Shown here: piece by piece, positions 45,370 through 56,209 of the stretch | Position numbering within the stretch: position 1 is the first letter of the stretch | Layout of the letters: every line of letters begins with the position of its first letter | Assembly (NCBI RefSeq): GCF_029784135.1 | Contig: NC_073746.1 | Location: forward strand, 143,658,556-143,722,555 | Source of the DNA: Toxorhynchites rutilus septentrionalis | Lineage: Eukaryota > Arthropoda > Insecta > Diptera > Culicidae | Direction: 5' to 3' | DNA length: 64,000 nucleotides | Position numbers and translations under genes: made by a program | Notes under the pieces: generated by a model | What the model was told of the DNA's origin: nothing | What the model saw: only the letters and a program-made list of their open reading frames with translations | Databases searched by the model: none

Positions 45370-48270
45370 CTGCCGTAATCTCGCATACTGACGCAAGCGC
45401 CAAAGTTGACGTTTTTCGTTTTTCGTTATAGATCGATAAAGAATACCAAATACTTTCAATAAACTGCGAAATTTTGCAGAAATGTGGAAAAATGACCCCG
45501 TAAAAGCTTGAAAACGAAGTGGCGTAAGCGCCATTTCCACTGTGAGGTGGCGCAAGCGCCAATTTTCACTATGATGAAATCAAGCTGATTGTGATGCGAT
45601 GAGATTTTTTATCTGATTTGAAATTTCACCCAACAACATATTCCGCGATGGACGTTCAGCATAATGAGAGTCACATGTCTTCTTTCTTGTAAGAAACCAC
45701 ATTTTTGAAAAGGTTAAGCCAAATGTTTTAATAAAAAACAGTCCATCTCCACGCAGTACTACATTTATAATAATCATCTTCTATTAGAACTGCAAACCAC
45801 GCATTTAGAATCTCTATTTATAAATCTAGTTATATATTAAAATTCATAAAATCAAAGTCAGCTTAAAGGAATAATTGTTCCTAGATTGAGATGTATTTCT
45901 GTTATCGTATTGCACATTACAATATTTATTGTAATCGAATAATTAATCGTCATCAATGTTATTGTTGATCGTGAGGTCTTCCCAAAAGTGTCGTTTATTC
46001 TCAGGCATCAAGGGACAAAGCTTCTTGACGATATTTTCTTTCCTCGACTGCGCAATTCCTCTTTCGGAAGAATTGAATCTTAGTGTTGATTGGAGGGTGA
46101 ATGACGGTTTCTTCACTTCTTTCAGCTGCGTTTTGGTGAACAGTTGCACTCTCTTAAATTCTCCATCAAAACGCGTCTTGTAGCAAAACTCAAAGCATCA
46201 TCGCGTGAACTGTATCTGTTTTACATCGGATAATTTGGTACGCTGCTTCATGTGTTTTAACGTGGATGGCTTTAATTGTATTTTGCTTTGGAAATAATCG
46301 GTGTAGTTCATTATTGTTACGATCGGCTTCTCAACTACATTAGCACGTTCGACGCACGTAACAAAGTCGGAAAATGTGTAGAGCTCTCCTTTCTGATGTT
46401 TCTTCATACTTCGCTCAACGGCGGCATGAAACGCGTCAGCAGACATGAAAGTGTGCCCGGATTCTAAGTATTTGAACAAGATTTCTTCAGTGTTCACGAG
46501 TGAAGAATTGACTAACAGAATCATGTGAATAAAAAGGTTCCAATTCTTGTTCTGGCAATTGTCTAGCCAGTATAGAACCGTGTTCGTGAACCATTCAAAA
46601 TCAGATGTTTTGAGAAAACACTCATCAAATCTGATGACTTTCGTCCGCTTTCGTTCCATAACACAGCATGGACTGCTTCATTCTTTCCTCCTGCTAGTGG
46701 TGCAAATGTTTCATTCATGGCAACAATTCTCCTGGCAAAAATGACATCCTTAAATCGCTCCATCCTAGGCAACTGGATTACCTATTCTAGATTGAAGGAG
46801 AGATATAGGTATTAATTAACTGAAAAAATATCAAAAAAAATCAAACCTTCTGCATATCCACGGAAACTTTGAGACCTTCAGCAAGTTGTTTATCTTTTTC
46901 ATATTCATTTCGCGATGTGATAGCTGCGTCACGGTGTTCTAACCAAGCAATGCATTCAGCACATTTCTCATCATTCACTTCTGGTGCAGCTGAGACGAAT
47001 TCGACACTACAGTTACTTTCAGCCCGCTCAAGATGATTTTCATTCTCATCATATTTGTCGTTGGCCATTGAAACTTGGTTGCGAAACTCAATCCCTTCGT
47101 GGTTCTGCTTCCGATGACCAGTCGTTTTCATATGAATCTCTGCCACGCGACACTTTTCACAGAGTTCATGACCAAGTTTGGTGAAGTGAATTTTCATATC
47201 CGATAGTATCCGACGGTAAGTAACGGACATCCGGCGCGTGCTCTCTTCTGTAGTGTGAAATGGTTGGATTGTAGGACAGTATATCTTGATGTACAGCTTG
47301 TGCAAGAGGGTTCAATGGAACCTTCCTTGAATTGTAATTATTCACAGGCAGCACCTTGTTGGTTGATTCATGTGTTCTATATATTAAATTGCTAGAATAA
47401 ATTACACATTATGGAATATTGACAATTTTAGTTACAAATAATAAATGTATTCTGTAACTTACTTGCTGTTCGATTGATATTCTAATGTGTTTAGAAAGAA
47501 TGTTAAGCATACTGGATAGACAGAATCACTTTCGTCGGTCAGTCTATAAGCATACGTATACGTCCGCTTGAAACCAGAACCACGTTCAACACGTCTACGT
47601 TTTATATCCTGACGAGAGCTGTGTTCCAGTATGAACGAACTTTTCTTATCCAAAGATATGTTCCAATAAAATTCATTGATTTCAATTCTTCTACTTTTTG
47701 AAATGTGTGAAGAGCACTTCAAATCACAGAAACAGTCAACAGCTATTACGCCCCGTGATAGTCTTCTACGCTCTACATACTGTTGATGAGCTTCCTGGCG
47801 CTTGCAAAGTGGCTTTTTTCGGATCTCAACAGGTGCTTCACGGACCGCCGCTTCTTCAGATTCACTATCACTAGTGCTATCGTACTCACGAATTAGCTCC
47901 ATATCTTTTCACTCACTTGTATTTAGGTGGAACTTGGAAAACGCGAAAGAAAATTGACTGGTTATGTGCAAAAATAGTTGGAGACAGATTCTCGCATGCT
48001 TTGATGGATCTACGCCAATCGGTTGTGGAAATAGCGATTTTAAATTTGCTGTTTCCACAACAAACTGGCGTTGGTAATATTACTCAAATAAAACTGATTT
48101 TTTTCAAGAATCAAGCCGACGGCAATGTTTTTTCATCTATTGTACACATTTTGTACAGATCAGATTTTTGTAGTGTACACGTATGCTGATAATACATACA
48201 ATTTTAAGAAAAGTCTCGTACTGAAAATTCTTCCCTCGGGCGCTTGCGTCACCTTGCAAAATTACGGCAG
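45370..48270 (-). mobile_element. Sola-like DNA transposon, 2.9 kb, complete termini and 4-bp target duplication
   Basis: Termini CTGCCGTAATCTCGCATACT (left) and CTGCCGTAATTTTGCAAGGT (right, inverted) continue through 'GACGCAAGCGCC'. TATC flanks both sides (45366-45369 and 48271-48274). Removing the element and one TATC restores the LINE frame (DNYPAKM). A GGCGCAAGCGCC-like word recurs inside the left arm near 45510-45560. The minus strand encodes a transposase-like protein described separately. The 4-bp duplication favours the Sola superfamily, but this is inference. The internally deleted relative is at 27105-27806. Confidence 0.85.
45943..47902 (-). pseudogene. Sola-like transposase gene with predicted introns, several frame breaks
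   Basis: The start at 47902 gives an acidic N-terminus (TSDSESEEAAV) and a Cys block, CFCDLKCSSHISKSRR. A donor GTAAGT at 47462 and acceptor AG at 47377 (86-bp intron) join the frame into THESTNKVLPVNNYNSRKV and REHAPDVRYLPSD. Then come IHFTKLGHELCEKC and, to about 46841, a Glu/Lys-rich linker ending SVDMQKV. A second intron (donor near 46843, acceptor near 46775) leads to FARRIVAMNETFAPLAGG, YWLDNCQNKNW and YLESGHTFMSADAFHAAVER, where the Asp residues of LDNC and MSAD are candidate catalytic positions. The C-terminus LCPLMPENKRHFWEDL ends near 45943. Small indels break the frame near 47200 and 46600, so it is not functional as read. The same architecture is common in uncharacterised insect and cnidarian proteins. 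Confidence 0.75.
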
Positions 48271-48407
48271 TATCCTGCGAAGATGGTGTTTGTCTCAAAT
48301 CCGATAGGTACAAGACGACCAGAAGCACAGCGAGCTAGACGGTTAGACCAGGTGGAGCGAGATCTGGCGGCGAGTACGCGATGCATTGTTCATCAGGTCT
48401 TGTCTAA

Positions 48408-48759
48408 GGGTGCTCATACACTGTTTGACCGAAGCCAAATATTTGACTCTTTTTGACAGATAAAATTTGGTCAACGTGTACTGATCAAATATATTCTACA
48501 CAAAACACGACAAGCAAATATTCAATTATTGGATGCCTAAAATATTTTTTCAGTCCGTTCTTCGAACCTGTCGGTACATGGTTAGGTTACCTTGAATATT
48601 TCAGTTGATTTTTTCCATGTTCGGTGTTTGATATTGTTTACTACTGTTGAAAATTGAAGAGTGGCAAACAAAATAGTGTTTGTACAAATATCAAATCAAA
48701 CCTTATCTGTCAAAAAATATCAAATATTTGACCTCCGGGCAAACAGTGTACGGCCACCC
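48408..48759. mobile_element. PIF/Harbinger-type MITE, 352 bp, TAA target duplication
   Basis: GGGTGCTCATACACTGTTTG and the inverted right end GGGTGGCCGTACACTGTTTG pair, followed by 'gacc..aaatatttga' in both arms. TAA flanks both sides (48405-48407 and 48760-48762), the usual 3-bp duplication of Harbinger elements. It is non-coding and sits in the LINE tail. Confidence 0.8.
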
Positions 48760-48826
48760 TAAGAGATATCAAATACATATTTCGCAGCATTGTTGTTGTA
48801 ATATATGGCATGCAATATACGATTAG

Positions 48827-49100
48827 TGGGCTCCCGTGGCCAAGTGGTTAGCGTCACACCTAGCATGCCGGAGATTCGGGTTTGATTTCCATTCTGTTCG
48901 GGGGAATTTTCCGTCAAAGAAATTTCCTCCGTCTTGCGCTGTGATCACGCGTATCCTAGGACTTGCCACTTAGAATGCATTCAAGGCGTGTTATTTTGCA
49001 TAGAAATCTCAACTAAATACTAATATAAATGACGCAAGTGATACTACGTTGAGACGGCGATGTTCCTCTAGGAACGTTAGTACCATTTAAGTAGAAGAAA
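48827..49100 (+). mobile_element. tRNA-derived SINE (GCTCCCGTGGCC family), 13-bp target duplication
   Basis: The head GGCTCCCGTGGCCAAGTGG and box-B-like GGGTTTGATTTCC precede the shared body ('tgatcacgcgtatcctagg', 'atagaaatctcaac') and a GAAG-type tail. AATATACGATTAG flanks both sides (48814-48826 and 49101-49113). Box B is weaker than at 11850. Confidence 0.9.
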
Positions 49101-49259
49101 AATATACGATTAGATAGGAAATTCATCCAATAATCTAAATAATCAATAATCTATGTAAAAACAAATCCAACTCATGCGCATTCAAAATCAAAACATGTCA
49201 TGTCTCTTGCATTTGAGACATGATGTTGAAAAAAAGTTAAAACAATAATAACAAAACAA

Positions 49260-50200
49260 TGTGTCCACCCCTCTGGCTCACATAGTTTTGATACTTCTTG
49301 TGACCACCTTTGGTTTCAATAAATATTCGGCATCGTTGTAGTATCGACTCAACAAGTTTGCAATTGTTTCCGGGGTGATTTTATCCCATTCATTGGAATT
49401 ACCTGCAGCAATAGCTGGATGCTTGTTGGTTTTTTCTCCTGGAGCTTAATTTTCAAAATTGACCAGAGATGCTCAATCGGATTAAGATCGGGTGATTGTG
49501 CTGCCCACTCCATAATCCTAATACGCTTTTCCTTGAACCATTGCGAAAACAGTTTTGAGGTGTGCTTCGGATCTCCGTCTTATTGGAACGTATATCTGCG
49601 CCGTAACATTAGCTTTTGTGCAGACGCTGGTAGTTTTCGCTTCAAAATGTCCAAATAAACCTCCTTGGTCATGATTCCATCGATGAAATCTAGTTTTCCA
49701 ACGCCGGATGTAGCCATAGATTCCCGAAAAAAGTCAAACTCATGCTCAGTTAGTTGAAAAATCAATGTAAAAGAAAGAAACTCACCACCGCCATGCTTGA
49801 CTGTAGGTCGCAAACACTTCTTTTTCAAACACTCACCGCTTCGCCGCCTTTTTTGTGTGATACTATCAGACCCGAACAGCATTACTTTCGTCTCGTCTGA
49901 CCAAATCACCCTATTCCAGTCTTTACTGGTCCACGAAACGTGGTCCTTGACCCATTCCGATCCTTTTCTGATATTTTTAGCGGACAACCTTGGCTTCTTA
50001 AGTGCTATTCTGCCCTTAAGATCTTTCTTGAGAAGACGATATCGTACAGATTATGATGTCAATTGAATTGAAAACTCGCTTTCAATCTGTTTCGCAATTT
50101 TTGGAGCTGATAGTTCCCGGTCCAGCTCCTCCTTCTTCACGATAGCACTGTCAATTTTGCCAGTTGGCTTTGAAGGACGCCCCGGTCGCTTAGCTGGTTA
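49260..50200 (-). pseudogene. Tc1-type transposase, nearly full length, with stops and a small insertion
   Basis: From about 50190 the minus strand reads GRPSKPTGKIDSAIVKKEEL and PKIAKQIESEFSIQLTS (helix-turn-helix), then a stop. It continues through KKPRLSAKNIRK, NRVIWSDETKVMLFGSDS (first Asp) and LRPTVKHGGGEF. About 20 residues of foreign-looking sequence follow (LSFTLIFQLTEHEFDFF), then GVGKLDFIDGIMTKEVYLDI, a stop inside the FQ.DGDPKHTS block, and finally QSPDLNPIEHLWSILKIKL with the catalytic Glu. All three acidic positions appear present. Terminal repeats were not pinned down. Confidence 0.82.
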
Positions 50201-50204
50201 GATA

Positions 50205-50545
50205 GAACATCACTTTTGTGATGTTCAATGATCAAATTTCGTAAGCTGATCGAAATTTGTGCTTTTTGGGCATTTTGCAACAAATAACATTCAATATTGA
50301 ATACGAAACTGAAATTCTGAGCACGAAAACTTCAAGAGCGTTAAATTTGGTACGGTTTTTATTCGTTTTAACTTTGTTCTGTTTTTTTTCGGACAAAGCG
50401 AATCGATGCTTGTGACGATTTTTTTCTTTGTCGACAGCGAACACTTACCAGATGGCAGAATCAACAGAATGGAGATGAACTTGGAAGATGATTATACTCT
50501 ATTATTATTTTGATGCTTTGAACAGTGCAATATTGATAGAAATTT
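50205..50545. other. AT-rich flank between the Tc1 and LINE remnants
   Basis: A short inverted pair (AACATCACTTTTGTGATGTT, 50208-50227) lies next to the transposase start. Nothing else was recognised. Confidence 0.35.
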
Positions 50546-50549
50546 CGTT

Positions 50550-51180
50550 AGAATGATGTCCAGGTTGATGTGCAATCATTTCGCTTTCAATGCAATTCAT
50601 TATCGTGTAATTATTGCTACTAACAATTTATGCGATTGTGATCCAGGATATCATGATAACGAACTCGTATCGGGCATTCGCTATGAAAGAAATAAACTGG
50701 TTGGTTTGAGAGGAACAATTACGCATACTAGTTTGTAATATCTAAGTTACGATCTTATGTTCCCCATATCTTCTTCTTCTTCTTCAATGGCACTAACGTT
50801 CCTAGAGGAACTTCGCCGTCTCAACGTAGTATTATTGCGTCATTTTTATTAGTACTTAGTTGAGATTTCTATGCCAAATAACACGCCTTGAATGCATTCT
50901 GAGTGGCAAGCTCTAGAATACGCGTGATCACAGTGCAAGTCGGAGGAAATTTCTTTGACGAAAAATTCCCCCGACCAGAACGGGAATCGAACCCGAACAC
51001 CCGGCATGTTAGTTATGACGCTAACCACTCGGCCAAGGGAGCACATGTTCCCCATATATGCCATCCTAATAATTAGAAATGTTTGGAGAAATGTTAACTT
51101 TACTGCTCCAAAGATGCCATGTGACTCTTCTTTTCATAATGGTTTCGGAGTTTTCAAGCCACTTAAAATCTTACAACCTA
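50550..51180 (+). pseudogene. I/Loner-like LINE C-terminal fragment, split by a SINE
   Basis: The plus strand reads SRLMCNHFAFNAIHYRVIIA, NNLCDCDPGYHDNE and, near the SINE, LSYDLMFPIY. It matches the order of the 15.2-kb copy (RDFIGTFSQLMSN, CVCGQGYHDIE, LDLDYMSHIY). Reading continues across the SINE insertion site. It is decayed and 5'-truncated. Confidence 0.65.
50770..51044 (-). mobile_element. tRNA-derived SINE (GCTCCCGTGGCC family), minus strand, 13-bp target duplication
   Basis: On the minus strand the head GTGCTCCCTTGGCCGAGTGG and consensus-like box B GGTTCGATTCCCG lead into the family body and a GAAGAAGAAGAAG tail. ATGTTCCCCATAT flanks it on both sides (50757-50769 and 51045-51057). 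It is the best preserved box B of the family here, together with the 11850 copy. Confidence 0.92.
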
Positions 51181-51913
51181 TTTGAAAAAAACCAATCCGA
51201 ACAAACGGCTCTCACTACAATAGATCAAACTATTGGTCGCAGTGGTAAAATGCTCCTACAGAAAAGAACAAACGACTCTTTCCAGAGCTACTATTTGGAA
51301 AATAAAATTATAAAAATTTACGATTTTTTGAACAATTGAAAAAACTAAATTCAAAATTAATTTTATCGAAAAATCACAGTCCTGCAGTAAGCTTCTTATA
51401 CTTTATTTCGAGAATGGAATCGCAGATTTTTTATCCCATTCGTTTATTTGGTTCCTTTGCAGTTGAAACAAAATAGAATTTAATCGTGTACATGTTTATC
51501 GTTTCGATACACAGTATGATAAATTACAAACGCCTTTCCTGTGCTTTTGTTCCACCGTTCAGTAGGACCTGACAGCGGGGACGGTTGACAGTTGTTGGAA
51601 TAGATACTTCTTTTGAGATTCGTCCATACATTTTTAATATGTAGAGGCACAACAGACTTCAAATCCTCCGGCCTCACTGAGCAGTCTCAACAGTACAGCC
51701 TTCCGCTACAGTCGGTATGCAAATGAATCGACTGATTCTGTGTGCAAGCATTTCGTACTCACAACCAGGGATGCAAAATTTCGAAAGAGCATGTAGAAAT
51801 CGAAAACCAAATTTGCCAGTGCAAAATATCTCCACCGACACTCTTCACTTCTTTCTATCACGTTACCTTTAACGATTTTACTGCTGGTTCACCATCACGT
51901 TTGTTTTGATAGA
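51180..51913. other. AT-rich, unassigned
   Basis: No recognised element or protein block. A 65-codon minus-strand frame (51677-51480) has no domain. Confidence 0.3.
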
Positions 51914-53228
51914 CACTCTGTCCAACTTCTATAAGACCACCCTGATTCTATTTCGTTCCAACACAAACAGTTAAAATGTCAACACATTACATACATTCAT
52001 AGATTGTTGAATGCTTAGAATAAAGTATATTTAACGCCAATTTCGTTCAGAAGAGTCGTTTCGAGCACTTCAATCGTGGTATACCGTTTTCCCTCAGTAT
52101 AGATTTTGCGTACAAGGACTACCCCCCCCCCCCATAAGATTTTCAATAGGATTCAAGTCTGGAAAGCGAGCCGGCCAGTCCAAGAAATTAAGTTTTTGGT
52201 CCTTAATCCATTGCTTAGTATCCTTGCTGATATGAATAGTAGCATTGTTTTGCTGGAATGTGAATTTTTGTGACGATATCCACGCGAAAACGGTAGGGCA
52301 GAGGATTCCAGAACATGTATGTAACACTTGAATGACGTGAAAGCTATCTTGAGCTTTCCGGTCGCATAGAATCCCGGCCAAACCATGCACGAGCCCCCAC
52401 CAAAATTCCTGGTTGAAAAATACTGTTCTGTAAATCACGCCAGTACCCGTTGAAGGACCATCCAGATTGAACTTTTTTTCGTCAGTGCATTGAAGAACTT
52501 TTCGTTATGGTGTATAGCAAAATGTATTCTTTTGGAAACATTCTTTGTCACAACATACCATGTCCCACTGTCGGTTCATGTGAGCTTTGGCAAAACTCAG
52601 ACGTCTTCCGATGTGAGATGATGCAAGATGAGGAGTTTTAACCTTTTATGCCATCTTTATGTGAGGATTTTTTACCAAAATTTGACGAATTGTCACTCGA
52701 GCAGTTGAGTAGTTGAAATATTGCTTTATTGCTATATTGAAACATGCGATTTTGAGGTATTCGAACCTGTTCTAGATATTTCCCGCTTATCCCGGTCAGA
52801 GAGTTTCGATTTACGTAGAGCTCTCTCCGTCTTACCGTATCCTTGAGGATTCGCCAAATAATTGAGCACTACTTGATGGGATCGTCCAATCCGACGAGAA
52901 ATTTATCTGATACCAACATTTTCTTGGTGAAATGCATCGATTTGTCTTTCTCCTCTCTCCGTGAGGACTTTTCCTTCGGCATTTGCAGATTTAATTCATC
53001 AAAACAACTAAAACAACGGAAAATGTGACTGGTCTTATAGAAACTTGACAGTTGAAATGTTGAAAACATTCGTTTACGCTCAGCGCTTGCACACACACAT
53101 ATGAAAATCATGAAGTGTATGGTAGTCACCAATACATACACACTAGAATATAAATTGAAGCATTATTTGTTTACAATGACACAAAGTAGCAAGATCATCA
53201 CTTGGTCTTATAGAAGTTGGACAGAGTG
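51914..53228 (-). mobile_element. Tc1-type (DD34E) transposon, third copy, retains the catalytic core
   Basis: Termini CACTCTGTCCAACTTCTATA on both sides (right one inverted) bound 1315 bp; the TA duplication is no longer clear. On the minus strand the core reads FNQEFWWGLVHGLAGILCDR, FTFQQNNATIHISKDTKQW and DWPARFPDLNPIENL, then IYTEGKRYTTIEVLETTLLN. I count 34 residues between the second catalytic position and the Glu of PIE, the DD34E spacing, but that second residue is Asn (QQNN, normally QQDN). A poly-C run at 52123-52132 falls where the frame breaks. It is related to the two copies in the 5.1-kb duplication, which lack this core. Confidence 0.87.
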
Positions 53229-53560
53229 CAGTCTTCGTTTCATCGACAGAAATATCAGTTCATTCTGGATATTACTGAATGTGCAAACCGTTCATTGAGT
53301 ACTGGTCAAATTTTCGTTGATCATAAAACCATAAATCCAGTACTCGAATATGCCGTTGCCTATCGAAGTGTGTGCAATAATTGGATGTATTGGACATATA
53401 ACGATTGCATTCCGAATTTCCGAACGACTGAGTCTATCATATGAACAGAATACATCCATATGAAGAGTAAGTCGTATACAGTACACAACGGTAGCTCTAA
53501 CAGTTTGGCTGAAAAGTTCATAAGGTTGACGTCTAGATGGCGCCTCTTGCAAAAATCAAC
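53229..53560. other. Unassigned DNA
   Basis: No recognised element. Minus-strand frames of 74-86 codons overlap each other without domain similarity. Confidence 0.3.
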
Positions 53561-53950
53561 TTGACTATCACAAAATACCATCATCTTTCAATGGATACGT
53601 GGAAAAATCACAAATCAATGAAAACGATGGCAAAATTGCATGAATAGGGCTTCGAATTGCTTCCGCATCCACCGTATTCTCCAGATCTGCCCCCTGCGAC
53701 TATATTCTGTTCGCAGAGCTCGCTGGCACGCTGAATTTTACAAAAAAAAAAGTTTTACTGTGTTACCTTATAAACGAACTGTTATATGTCACAAGACATC
53801 CTCACTGTGCGGCTGTCGTTAAAAGATCAATTGGAAGGCTTTCATATGAAAAAGAAGGCGACAGCCTTCGGAACACTGTTGTAAGCAGTGTAGGAAAAAA
53901 TCATCTTCGCTAAGATAAAATGCATAGATTTTCGGGCTAGGTTGCATCAA
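53560..53950 (+). pseudogene. Mariner-type transposase C-terminal fragment
   Basis: The plus strand reads HKSMKTMAKLHE, stop, GFELLPHPPYSPDLPP. This is the block leading to the third catalytic Asp of DD34D mariners, with that Asp in frame-shifted sequence. Downstream similarity fades by about 53900. No termini found. Confidence 0.6.
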
Positions 53951-54590
53951 AAACCTATATATTCCAAACGAAAATTAAAATGACAGATCCAGGCAACCAT
54001 TGAATATGAGCAAATGAACTTTTGTCCTTCAATATGTTTTGATGCTTATTTTTTCCACCCAGTCTCATTTTCATCTTGATTATCGAAAACGTCAGAACTG
54101 AAATTTTTTCCATTTCAGCCAAATGAATATCAGCAGTTGGTAACTTCTAACCTGAGGCTGCTGTGTGCGGTTGGGGTTTGCAGTTGCCGGATGTCGTAAT
54201 CGGAAATATCTTATGAAATTTCCGATGTCGCAAATGACTTGATGGTAGCTAAAACCACTCGTTGTATCCATTCTGCATATGCCGTTCCTACCGTCTCGCC
54301 AAATAAAATTTATTTTGAACTTAGATTCACTGCCAGAACGAATATCGTTTCAGATGTGATGAATATCAATTTGTTGCTTTTGATATCCAAAGTATAAATA
54401 ACAGCGAAGTTATGAACCCCACTCAATGTTGCATTCATTCATTATAGCAAATTTGCTCATGCAACAGCGATAAGAACAAAATGAACTCGTTTGTTATTGT
54501 CATCAATATAATGAGGGCAGTATATTTCAAGCTGAAAAAAAGTCAAAATAATATTCGTTTCTCGTGAATATTTGTTGATATTCTAAGACA
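53950..54590. other. Unassigned DNA
   Basis: No recognised element or product in this stretch. Confidence 0.3.
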
Positions 54591-55160
54591 CTGGTTGTAA
54601 GACAGTACGTTTGGTACGCCTGTTCGAGTAACGCTGCACTTCGTTCAAAGACCTTTCCGCCTAATAGGGTGATGCAAGATCAGACAAAGGACATTCACAT
54701 GGTACTTCCGAATCAAACGAGCATGTTTCGGCAAACAATTGGTGTATGTTTCAGCTTTGATTACTAGGCCTGAACAGAAGAAAATTGGTTCCGACATTCC
54801 TTTTTCGCTAATTGTTAGCCACGGTAGAACATGCAATGGAATGTGCAATGACTTCATCGGTTACAAGTTCTCTTGATAAGTATGCTAGCTAATTCCTTGC
54901 CATTCGTTTCCATCCTACGTCAAATCAATCTCGTTATCCATAATCACAGTAACGACATTCTTGGCATAAAACCCTTCCTATGGTCATTTGGAGCCTTCAA
55001 CCTTCTTGTTCAGCCGATGCTTTAGGGTTATGGCTTGTTGATCTGATACTGTCGAGCGAGATTCCTGTCTTTCTATTTCTAGCGTACTTTGGCGTCCTTC
55101 AGCACGGTGGAGTGACCGGCACCAGCCATCCTTTGAATCGTTTTACCATGTTTTAGCAAA
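54590..55160 (-). pseudogene. Tc1/mariner-type transposase fragment (HTH and central block)
   Basis: From about 55160 the minus strand shows GKTIQRMAGAGHSTVLKDAK, a helix-turn-helix-like block. Near 54700-54820 it reads LTISEKGMSEPIFFCSGLVI and ETYTNCLPKHARLIRKYH, the central block between the first and second catalytic residues. The frame is broken several times. It belongs with the fragments at 19.6, 22.7 and 28.0 kb. Confidence 0.55.
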
Positions 55161-55509
55161 GAAACGATCTTATGAGTGTTTGATCAGCTGTAACCCATTA
55201 AAAACCACAAAGTATTTTACTATAACACATTTCTTCACCCCACGATGCAAATTGTAGAATGAACAATCGTCGCACAGAGGCCTTTCACACTTTTAGCCGT
55301 AACTTCAGGATAATAACACGCTCTCAACCCTCCTATACTCACGCACTGGTCTCACGGACCCAGAAATCAATAATTCGTTCATTTCTCAGAAAACATTAAC
55401 ACTACGACTTTGCGAATCACTCTAGCTTCCTCATTCGTCGTTTGTCATCGTTTAGCGTATTGCAAGTGTTGGTACGAAGTGGACGTGTGTCACTTTTTTA
55501 TCACTTTCG
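55160..55509. other. Unassigned DNA flanking a MITE
   Basis: No coding similarity. The end 'tttcggtctgtgac' is shared with 59107-59120, suggesting that the MITE at 55519 landed inside another repeat. Confidence 0.35.
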
Positions 55510-55518
55510 GTCTGTGAC

Positions 55519-56209
55519 CAAAGTACGTAGAATAGAAGGTAAGGGATATCTCCTGTGTATACACACGGAGAGCGCATGTGTTACACACACAACGAAGTTA
55601 GTAATAACAAATCCTCAATTAGTTCGAAGTACTGAAGTTTTTTCAATATTTCTCGATTTTAAAAGTTCCAAAAATCCTAAAAAGAGACAAAATCGCAAGT
55701 CGTGCCGACGGTAAACACGATAATATACCGCTTTTTCAGTGCAAGTAAGTTTTTATGTGGTTTTTTATCGATTTCATACTGAACAGGTTTTGTTTACTTC
55801 AGCGAAATGTTGAAGTACCACGTCCCGCGATGCCGGAACAGAATAATTTCGAATGAGATAAACTAATCGGAGACGTTTTCAGTTATCCCATGCATTCGCT
55901 CCATGGATCGGGAACGGGAACGACACTGCTTCGATATAACCTCTCAACACATTTGCTTATCGGATTATTTTTATAGTACAGGTGCGATAATTCTACAGTT
56001 TTAAATTTTAAAATAATTAAGTAAACTGCTATTTCATCATTTCGAAACATTTTTGGAGACAGTTCTTGTATTATAATTTGAAAAATTAAAAAATGTTTAA
56101 ATTTATATGGATTCGATCGATGGTTTATTACTATTTCTTGCTTTTTTCCTTTGCCTACCACACTTGAACAAAGCAGGGAGTAGACTACCTTCTTATTCCA
56201 CGTACTTTG
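55519..56209. mobile_element. 691-bp MITE with CAAAGTACGT termini and 9-bp flanking repeats
   Basis: The left CAAAGTACGTAGAATAGAAG and inverted right CAAAGTACGTGGAATAAGAA pair well. GTCTGTGAC flanks both sides (55510-55518 and 56210-56218). A 9-bp duplication would suit Mutator-like elements and an 8-bp reading would suit hAT; the boundary is ambiguous by a base. No transposase frame inside. Confidence 0.75.

Larger units (their letters stand above)
44181..48810 (+). pseudogene. RTE-like LINE ORF, heavily interrupted (parts at 44181-44757, 45108-45369, 48275-48407, 48763-48810)
   Basis: The first part reads INQLKNNKSAGKDGIGAELF, then MGPENLAICLHRLIVKI, KADKLDCENYRAITVLNAAY and SYQAGFVKGRSTTDQR, with FIDFKTAYDTIDREGLWKIM after frame changes. 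These are the early reverse transcriptase blocks of RTE-like LINEs. The catalytic YADD region is absent, removed by an internal deletion. After the first inserted element it resumes YKTLIRPVVLYGHKTCTMLE and RVLGALKRRVLRTILGSVQE, then AGRIRWAGHVTRMPDN. After the second it resumes AKMVFVSNPIGTRRPEAQRA and RRLDQVERDLA. The clade is assigned by motif style only. The element would have copied itself by target-primed reverse transcription; it is inactive. Confidence 0.8.
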
